Of a stretch of DNA of 64,000 bases, positions 56,575 to 64,000 are shown piece after piece. Under the pieces are notes generated by a model. That model made no database searches. It had not been told where the DNA came from and saw only the letters and a program-made list of their open reading frames with translations. The number at the start of each line of letters is the position of its first letter. Position 1 is the first letter of the stretch. This stretch comes from Symbiodinium natans. Its lineage: Eukaryota; Sar; Dinophyceae; Suessiales; Symbiodiniaceae. A program made the position numbers and the translations under genes. Location of the stretch: contig CAJNDS010000031.1 of NCBI GenBank assembly GCA_905221605.1, forward strand, positions 156,501 to 220,500, given 5' to 3'.

Positions 56575-57240
56575 TCCTTCACGAAATTGCCGTCTTCCAG
56601 TCACAAGACTCCGACACGGTAGACGCGGATCTCGTCCTTGAAGCTTCCAAAGTCCTGCACGCAAGGCTAGACGCCATCAGCAGAATCTATGAGCATGCGC
56701 GCCGTCCGGCCTTCACACGCCTGTTTCGCCTTATGCCCTTGTGCCCCCCGTAGAAGAACCTGCATCAAGCTGAATACTCAAGTCGAGCAGAACAAAGAAG
56801 GACTGTGGATTGGCTGTCTTGGGACTCCGAACCATTATCTGAGATGCAGGCTTCTCCAATTTCACGGCCAGTGGCACATCAATGTGCTTTCCCGGAGGCT
56901 TTTGCATCTCCTGCAGAGCAAGACATAGTCAGAAACCTGCCGCTAACCACCAAAGAGTTTAACAAGGTCTGTTGCATGGCTGCCCTCTGCAGCAGTCTCC
57001 TGCAGCTTCTTCAGGACTTCACTTGCATCAAACTGCGCGCGGGTCTTGGGCTTGAAGCCGTTGACCTACAACCATATCAGTGAGCATTCCTAAACGATCT
57101 CAAACATTGGTAGCTCTGCCTCGTAGGATGCCTTGTCCCTATCACGTTCCCGATCATACCTTCGGATGGGCCGACTAGCAAGACCCTGGCAAGCCACGCG
57201 GCAACTGTGCACATCTGCGCACTGGGGAGGTTTAAGGCCG
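56575..57240. other. No exon recognised
   Basis: Between the candidate last exon and the J-domain exons; presumably intron of the same gene. Plus frames at 56556-56928 lack motifs. Confidence 0.4.
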
Positions 57241-57244
57241 CGGC

Positions 57245-57564
57245 TGGCGGCGAGTGGGATTATCTCCGAGTGTTAGGTACGCGTTCTTCAGCTCGATGAA
57301 GATGGCAGCGTACCTCGCAGAAGGAGGGCAACAGCAAAACCCATGTTGTGATGGCATCGTCTTGTCGTATGATACCGAGATTCGGGGCACTCCTCTTTCT
57401 GATCGGTGCTTAGGCCGGAGGTCTTGTCCGGATGGTACACTAAGGAAAGTTTCTTGTAGGCCTGGTATCAGCGGGAAATGGAACATGCTCAATTTCAGAG
57501 ATTGCCGCGACCAAAGAGCCTTCTTGACCTCCTCCAGGGTCGAGTACTCGTCGATGCCCAGCAC
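57245..57564 (-). CDS. J-domain (DnaJ/Hsp40) protein
   Basis: J-domains stimulate Hsp70 ATPase through the HPD tripeptide. Three exons join in phase. 57520-57564 gives VLGIDEYSTLEEVKK (helix I-II start). 57391-57461 gives AYKKLSLVYHPDKTSGLSTD then QKE, with the intact HPD motif. ~57245-57313 gives YAAIFIELKNAYLTLGDNP then TRR, helix III-IV with the usual AY.xLxDxxxR end. The first intron is GC-AG (57519-57518 donor), the second GT-AG. Upstream coding continues (LTSLRRAAQH before VLGI). Possible 5' exons lie at 57.9-58.5 kb and a possible C-terminal exon at 56.2-56.5 kb. Subclass and location are unknown. Confidence 0.85.
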
Positions 57565-57649
57565 CTGCACATGCTGCGCTGCTCTGCGCAAAGATGTGAG
57601 CTGGAATGCCCCCATGAGACAAAGCAGAAGCGAACACGAGTAGCCCGAG

Positions 57650-59070
57650 ACCTTGTAGTAGTTGATGCCTCAGTTCCAGACTTCTGGGGACATGTCACGT
57701 GCGATGTATACATCATGTCAATACACATATTCACAGGGAAAGCATGGGAAAGCTCCAAAGAGTTCCGAGGCACATCGATCGAACTCATGAGCCTTAGGAG
57801 CCGAGAAGTCCTCGTCCTGACAGTGCGGAGAAGTCAAAGACACCCCTGCCAAGGACAGACGCGCATTTTTTGATATTTTTTGAGAAATCATGTCGAAGCC
57901 CGCAGTCCACAGGCTTGAAGGACGGGTCGGTCTTCTTGCGCTTCTCATCTCGGTCACACGTGAAGGTCCAGCAAAGATCCTGCACAAAGAAAATGCCAGG
58001 CGAGATCTGACAAGGCGAGCGAATTACCATGGCCTCAGTCTTGCGAACTCCTTGCATGAAGGGGCTGTTCTGGAAGGCCCTGGATAGCGAAGAAAGCATA
58101 TTGTGTGTGTGTCTGCGTTGTAACACGTCGGCGGCTTACTTTCCCATGTTGTCATGCACAGACAATCCAAGATATACGCAAAGGCTAAGGCTACGTACAA
58201 GCAAAGCAGAAGCAGTACCCTGAGCCAGTGGCGCATATTGGTCCGCATTCATCTTCTGCGTCTCTCGCCGACCGAGCCGCGCGAGGGAGTCCTGTGGATG
58301 GCAAAAGTCGGACAAAAGATTGCCAGTTTGAAGCCCCGGCAGGCGCGAAGCGCGCAAAGCACACTGCCCTCCACAGGTCGATGACGAAGCTGTGCTGGGA
58401 ATGTCCGCATTGTCCCCATCTTTTCTTCTGTCCTGCTTGAAGCTGAACTGTCCATCGAAGGTGGTCACCGCCATGGCCTCACGGACAGGAATGTACATGC
58501 AGGACACCTGGAATAGTCTGAAATCACTGAAACCATCCTCAAGAATACTAGGGTCAGGACGTCAAAGACTTGGCACAGTCCCACAGAGTCCAGAGAGCCC
58601 ACAGAGAGTGTATCAGAACAAGCAGAGCTTTTCAACACGTCTGGGTTATTTCATGTGTTCCTGCAACATTTCAGTGCAAAGTGGCCTCTTGTCCTCTTAA
58701 ATATGCCTCCTATGTCCTTCGAATGCATGATCAGTCCCGAATGGCTTCCATGTATCTTCAAGCAAATGGAACGGCCCTGGCACAGCACTCAGGAAGTGGA
58801 AAAGTGTGCTGCGCTGGAGCCAGCAAAAGCTACACCACTCTGCAACATCCGGCACATTGAGCTTACCCACATGTGAACTGTCCAAAAGTGCAGCAACTTC
58901 GGCGGGAATGGACCGAGATGAAACCATACGTCCATTGCCCGACATCAAACCTGACATGTCGCTCGATTGCTGGAAGCAGAACTTAATTAGAAGTCCCGAA
59001 TACTGAGAAGCAGGCTCCCGGATGTACTTGGTGTCGAGCACCGTCTTTTTGAGTGCCATGGGCCTCACAG
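57650..59070 (-). other. Coding-like minus exons upstream of the J-domain gene
   Basis: Minus stretches with protein-like composition: 57870-57960 (DEKRKKTDPSFKPVDCGLRH), 58020-58090 (SRAFQNSPFMQGVRKTEAMV), 58430-58500 (VREAMAVTTFDGQFSFKQD) and 58840-59060 (ALKKTVLDTKYIREPASQYS, AEVAALLDSSHVGKLNVPDV). They may be 5' exons of the J-domain gene or another gene. No domain is recognised. Confidence 0.4.
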
Positions 59071-59079
59071 CGAACAGTG

Positions 59080-59845
59080 GAAAGCTGGCTAAGGCAAAGG
59101 TGGGGTAAAAACATGACTACCAGGCACTGCACATCACCGCAATGCTCCAGTCTGAGGTCGTCTCTCTGGAGCAGAGGGCAAAGGGCCAAAAGCGGGGAGG
59201 GGAAGCCCCCCCTGTGCGGCCCAGATCCCTGCACTCCCTTAAGCTGAGCCACGAGAGGAACCGAGTGTATAAGAACCTCTTTCAAGCGGTTCCTGCAACG
59301 CACCGCCGCTGTCGGATAACCCTAGCAGAGAAAGCGACGTTGCGGGCCAGGGGTGGAGATAAGGGGATTCAGAATCGCGTGAGGGCACAATTGCAAGTAG
59401 TCAGGTAGTGTTTGTGGGCTCGGGTCTTTGAAAACTTCAAGCAGCGTCGCCAATGCGACTTAGTTTTCTGCGCTCGGCACACATGTGGAACTTTGAACTT
59501 CGCTTTCTTCTGTCTAAAGCTGCCAATGGCTGCTATCTGCACACGGTAACCGTCTCTATGTCTGCGTGATGTTTTTGATGCAGGTGGCCGTCGGTGATGT
59601 CGGTGGCCTTCTTCCCCTCTCTCACTGTGCCGTGGCATTATGTAGGCTCCAACAATCACGTGTGCGAATTCAGTAGGTCACTGTTCCTGAAGCGTTCCTG
59701 TTTCGACCTGCCCTGATTTCTTCCATGGGCCCGGGCCTTGTTCCGGTTGCGTCTGGTTCGTCTTGCTGGGTGTCTCCGTACCGATCACTTTTCCGCTTAA
59801 ACACCGTCGTCACGTTGACACTCTCTGAAACCGCAAGTCTTGCCT
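59080..59845. other. No gene seen
   Basis: Frames on both strands are short and motif-free. Confidence 0.45.
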
Positions 59846-59851
59846 CAAAGA

Positions 59852-60682
59852 ATGAAACAAGACAATGCTTCATCCACATACTTCTCAGAGCGAGAGACAG
59901 ACTCTGGGCTGGGAGTTCCAGACGCTGCTTCTAAAAGCTCGAATTTCACCAGTGAAACCCATACCATAACAGCTGTACAGTGCTGCGCAGGGCGCTTCTT
60001 CCACTTCTTTCACAGCACCGTGTTCAGCTCATATCCGCTGATCAGCTGCATAACAGTGGAGCTGCAAACTCCGCATTTCCCGAAACTTTTCCAACTTTTC
60101 AGCGGAAGATGTGCCCTGCCAGAGGGAAGACTCTTGCTTCGCCCCGGCTTCGCCTGCTATCAGTGTTCTTTTTTTTGCAGTGACGATTTGGGCTCCTTGA
60201 CTCCTCGCCGCTGCTTGGAAGTGTCAAATCTGCTCTGGAGTCAAGCTTGCCCGGAGTTCAGTTCAAACCGCGACGCCCCAAATAAGTGCCTCCGCTGGTC
60301 TATCCCTTGGGTCATGCATATCCAGTCCTTCCTTAATGCGGAGCCACGGCTTAGATTAGATCGAGGCTGCACAGAGCAAGTGCCTGCGCGGCTTGCACCG
60401 TCTAAACGAATCAAGTGTGTGGAGTGTGGAGTGCTTGACGCCACGTTCAAAATGCACCACCTGCAAAAAAAGGGAGGACTATTCTTGGATCTTCTGGCCA
60501 GGCCTTCTGGTTGTTATGTCGCACTCCGCGAATATCGACTGCGAATTCAAATGCGAAAGGAGGCGGAGAAACATGAATCTTCGTTCCTTCACGAGGACTC
60601 GAAGCAATGTCGGTCAAGAAGCTCAAGGGGGCGAAAGAATGCCAAAAGGCGACCTTCACGAAGCCTTGGCTCAAAACAATGA
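59852..60682 (+). other. Long plus-strand ORF, doubtful gene
   Basis: ATG at 59852 opens 276 codons to TGA. The end is basic and Arg/Ser-rich (CRSRSSRGRKNAKRRPSRSL). No domain is recognised, the Cys and Phe content is high, and the strand is opposite to every assigned gene. It could be a real single-exon gene or chance. Confidence 0.25.
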
Positions 60683-60889
60683 AACTTGTAAACTGCAACC
60701 ACAGCACAAAGAACCTTCAGTCAATGATTGGGCCCCTTCCTTCTGGACCCTTTGCCAAATCCGGAGCTTGATGGCCCGCTTACTGATCCTCGCAGCGCCA
60801 GGGTGGAACGTGAGGAATTTAGCGCGGGACACACGAAGGACCGCCTGGGGATCCACCTCTTCCTCTTCCGGGGGTTTCTAAGCGCTTGA

Positions 60890-62375
60890 AACACTACGTT
60901 CCTTTTCGGGAATCCGGGGCCCTTTAGATGCCCTATCGCCCTTTCCAGATTCTAGCTCGACTCGATTTTACTTGGTTCTGATTCATTACCTTTTGTAAAG
61001 ATACCCCGTACGCTTGTCCATCTTCACCTTGTGTAACTCTACTGTACTCATGACAGCTCATTTTCTTGGCCGTGCTCTCACTACCCGAGAAACCAAGTTT
61101 ACAAAGGACTCTCGCGCCTTTTTGAGATTCTTGGGGCGCGCCCCAGAATAATGCAACTTCATGTCTGGAGAGTGAAGAAAGTTACGCAGCTGTGCATTCT
61201 TCCCCTGCCTTGGCCTTGCAGGTTCATTACACATGTGTTCTTGTTTGTTTTAAGCTTGTCGTTCAGTTGACCTCATCATGCGGCGTGCATATCTTCACTC
61301 CTTCTCACTCAATTTAACAAGCGACATATGAAAATTTGAAGGAACAAATCCAGGAAAATGGCGCGTGGGTGGCGTCACCTTGTAAATCAGGTAGGGAATC
61401 AAGCACGCACGCCACCTGGACAATATTATTGCAGGCGCAAAAGCCTTAATCAATTGGCGTGCCTTTGCCACATGACCTCTGTCTTTAGGAGTTGACCGGT
61501 TGAGCCGTGAGCGTATCAGATCGGATGCAAGAATGAGGCTGTGACAGCGGGGCAGCGGTTAACCTTTACCTTTCCTTTCGTACACCTTAACTGTCTAAGA
61601 GTCTGAACTGGCTTGGTATTTAGGCTCATGATTAAACAGTGAAAGCTGAAGCGCCTGATGTGAAAACACCCGAGGGTGGGTTCCTGGTCAGAAACTCTCT
61701 TGTCATGTAGAAGACTTATGATGGTACGGCTTCTTGCCTCAGAAGTCCTCAAACTGGCACATGGGGTGCTATGCCTTTGTACCCAGTTCAAAAACCATAG
61801 TAAACTTATCATCATGCGAGCGGCTGATTGCATTTCGCGCCCTACGAAGACAACATGTATTTGCAATGACGAGGCCACGAGCTCTCAGATACACTTTTCG
61901 AAACGCGAACGAAGCTCAGGAATGGTTCACGGGCTCGTCTGGGTCTTGATCTGCTTCTAAGCTTACTGTAACTGCCGCAAAACCCCGTAACAGCAGCATC
62001 ATGTCAATGAGAAGAAGACTTGCTTCCTTCTTCTCTGGAGCCCTTATAACATTAGGTTCATACGGAAACCCTATAGTTTCAATACAGAATGCACCGTAAC
62101 AAAAACAAAACCTCAAGCCGGCCGAGGCGGGTCGATGAAGCACATTTACGGCGTTCAGTGGCCGGTCCCAAGAAACCGCAAGCTACATGCGTCCGAGTTG
62201 CTACAGATCGAACGGAAGCATTAGCAATCTCGAGCGGGTTTGCAAGCTGCAGCTTCCTGAGGCAGTCGGAGAACAAATGACACAAGGCGAAAAAACGTGC
62301 ACATTTTCGGGGCACAGACTCGAGCCAGGTAGAGAATTCGGCAGCGGAGTCTCGCTGTCCACCTAGAAAGTCAGG
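60890..62375. other. No gene seen; A/T-richer DNA
   Basis: The stretch is lower in G/C than its surroundings, with many T-rich words and no exon on either strand. It could be intergenic or a long intron. Confidence 0.5.
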
Positions 62376-62377
62376 CC

Positions 62378-62932
62378 TCAGCAACGGAGTGATCTTCGGA
62401 AGACGTGAAGGGTCCGAGAGCTCTCGGGCCGAGACAAGATCTCCTGTCCCAGCATGTCAATTGCTGCCTGCCGCCCACCCCGGTTTACGCGAGACCTGGC
62501 AGATGCCAAGGCAAGCATCGGAAGCATCGGCATCAAACGGATCGTTGGCGCGTCTGATGAAAGAAACGTGAGCCCGTGTGATGCCCTGTTTTGTGCCCCG
62601 TGATGCCCGGCCTCATCTTGGAGCTGACCCTGGAAAGAAGCAGTCCGACAGCGTAGTGGGCAACCCGGGCCTTTGCCAGCCGTGAACCCAATGCTTCGAT
62701 CCAAGTGTAGTTCTTGTCGGGTTGGGTGTGAAAGTTGATGAGTTTGCTGAGCCCCAAGAAAGCATGTGCCCTCCTTACCTCCTGTTAAGCGCGTCACAAG
62801 CTCATAGGTCTCCCACAGCTTCATGCGACTTCCCATTTGCTCGATTATGGTACGCCCGCATACGCCCGTTGGCAGTTCAGCCCTTTGCTCACTCGCACGA
62901 GGGACACTCGCCACTCTCACACGGATCGTCAT
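62378..62932 (-). CDS. Hypothetical protein, two or more exons
   Basis: The minus strand reads GRTIIEQMGSRMKLWETYEL then VTRLTGG (62780-62870) with a GTAAGG donor-like site. In another frame after a CAG at 62743 it reads SKLINFHTQPDKNYTWIEAL, GSRLAKARVAHYAVGLLLSR, VSSKMRPG (62600-62742). Both are convincing as protein. The join is not settled because several phases are possible. No family is recognised. Confidence 0.45.
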   Translation of the reverse strand: MTIRVRVASVPRASEQRAELPTGVCGRTIIEQMGSRMKLWETYELVTRLTGGKEGTCFLGAQQTHQLSHPTRQELHLDRSIGFTAGKGPGCPLRCRTASFQGQLQDEAGHHGAQNRASHGLTFLSSDAPTIRLMPMLPMLALASARSRVNRGGRQAAIDMLGQEILSRPESSRTLHVFRRSLRC

Positions 62933-63024
62933 CGGCAGCAGCAGCAGGAGAAGCAGCAGGAGTTGTTACGGACACTTGCATAGCAGCACACCCACAGATC
63001 TTTAGGATCTAGACTCTAGACGTA

Positions 63025-63330
63025 CAGCAGGCTTCGCATGACAACTTTAATGGGTTTTGCTATTCCTAGGTGACGAATGTAAGGGTCCAGTGCAACTATT
63101 GCAAAAATGGGGTTCAGTTGCAATTTCCGGCCAACAAGCACAAAGATCCCGACACCAGATTCATCTTCGATGAGTTGTACGTGGGATGCCTGGAGGCAAA
63201 AGCGCCAATGCTCCGTGCTCCGTGTTCACATCAGACACAGTCCTGCCTTCATGGGAAGTGCAGAGCACATGGCAATTCCTCTGGACACGTCGCTGAGACC
63301 GGAGATGCAGGCCTGATAACTTGAGCCGTT
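63025..63330. other. Ambiguous coding-like stretch
   Basis: After a pyrimidine-rich AG at 63069 the plus strand reads VRVQCNYCKNGVQLQFPANK, DPDTRFIFDELYVGC, which looks like protein. Assigned neighbours are minus. If real it would be a plus-strand exon. Confidence 0.3.
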
Positions 63331-63334
63331 GAAG

Positions 63335-63900
63335 AGTCCGCTTGCGACTCTAGGAGAGCACCTGCCAAATGACGGAAGAGGGCAGCCTCACGTCCAGCAC
63401 CTACCGGAGCCATGTTGGTCAGCAGCGATTCTTGTTGCACAAGGAGTGTTTCTCAAAATGAACTCCGGAGTGAGGGGCAGGCAATAGTTACACCGCGATG
63501 GTCGGAAAAACTATCCTTGGGCTGCTGCCATGCGTTCATGAGGCGTGGGCTCAAGCAGAAAGACTTTCCGAGACGCACGCTCTCAGGGCCGCCTCCAGCA
63601 TAAACATAATCAGCATTTGGTATTCCTTCCGCAGACAAGGATGATTCCACACACCTGGGAAGCCGAGACACCAAGAAAACATGCCAGCCTGCATAGTACA
63701 CAATCGCCTCGGCTGTGAAAGGCGACGTTGTTGGGTGTGCAGGTGGGCGAGAGCAAACTCCGTTTCACGCATGCGGTGTGCAGCACATGAGCCCGCATGG
63801 CACCACCAGCCACTACATGCATCTGGCTTTGACAGTGCCCACTCTTTCATAGACCCAATGTACACAGAATGTTCCGAAGAAAGCAGAGTGTGCATCTTCT
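63335..63900 (-). CDS. Hypothetical protein, partial at right edge
   Basis: Minus frames read SMKEWALSKPDACSGWWCHA (63770-63860), SAEGIPNADYVYAGGGPESV, RLGKSFCLSPRLMNAWQQPK, DSFSDHRG (63500-63640), and SLLTNMAPVGAGREAALFRH, LAGALLESQADSS (63335-63430). All three are protein-like and in transcription order, so one gene probably enters from beyond the right edge. Family unknown. Confidence 0.5.
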
Positions 63901-64000
63901 AGTTTGAAGCACTACCCTTGGCGAGCTGGGCTTGATGTTGTATTGCCCGATTGCCAGATCCAGCTCCACGAAGAGTATGAGTGGCCAAGCAAGGTTTATT

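Overview
This is eukaryotic nuclear DNA, most likely from a dinoflagellate of the Symbiodinium type (inference). The grounds are: every gene I can identify by family lies on the minus strand, as in dinoflagellate one-way gene arrays; coding sequence is cut into exons of about 30-120 bases joined by introns that often start with GC or GA instead of GT but always end in AG; interstitial TTTAGGG/CCCTAAA telomere-type repeats occur; and there are no bacterial operons, ribosome binding sites or prokaryotic mobile elements. The long six-frame ORFs are mostly not genes. Nearly all real genes had to be read by joining short exons on the minus strand.

Layout from left to right, with transcription running right to left: 1.2-2.7 kb, a two-exon gene ending in an AT-hook tail, with a diverged copy of the tail exon at 3.1 kb; 6.2-7.2 kb, a SAM-dependent methyltransferase; 11.4-12.7 kb, SPO11 (meiotic topoisomerase-like protein); 13.4-21.8 kb, a complete-looking TM9SF (nonaspanin) gene whose one large intron (15.0-18.3 kb) is packed with tandem repeats and which also holds a telomere-type repeat block near 20.0-20.3 kb; 24.7-26.3 kb, a membrane-anchored VWA-domain protein; 27.9-31.2 kb, a calcium-dependent protein kinase in more than 16 micro-exons; 31.3-32.5 kb, an intronless nucleotide-sugar/triose-phosphate-type transporter directly against the kinase; 39.5-41.8 kb, a calcineurin-like metallophosphoesterase with two altered metal ligands; 42.2-46.0 kb, a TPR protein; 53.2-53.4 kb, a ubiquitin-like domain; 57.2-57.6 kb, a J-domain (Hsp40) gene. 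The intervals hold coding-like exons I could not assign and many simple or tandem repeats.

The genes do not form one pathway. They are ordinary housekeeping, signalling and meiosis functions placed head to tail. What is unusual is structural: GC/GA-AG introns flanked by AG|G on both sides, exons as short as 30 bases, a set of tandem arrays with a unit of exactly 10 bp (several clearly intronic), and a hairpin-bearing repeat array in which two subtypes alternate strictly. Exon boundaries come from protein-family continuity and splice phase, without transcript data.
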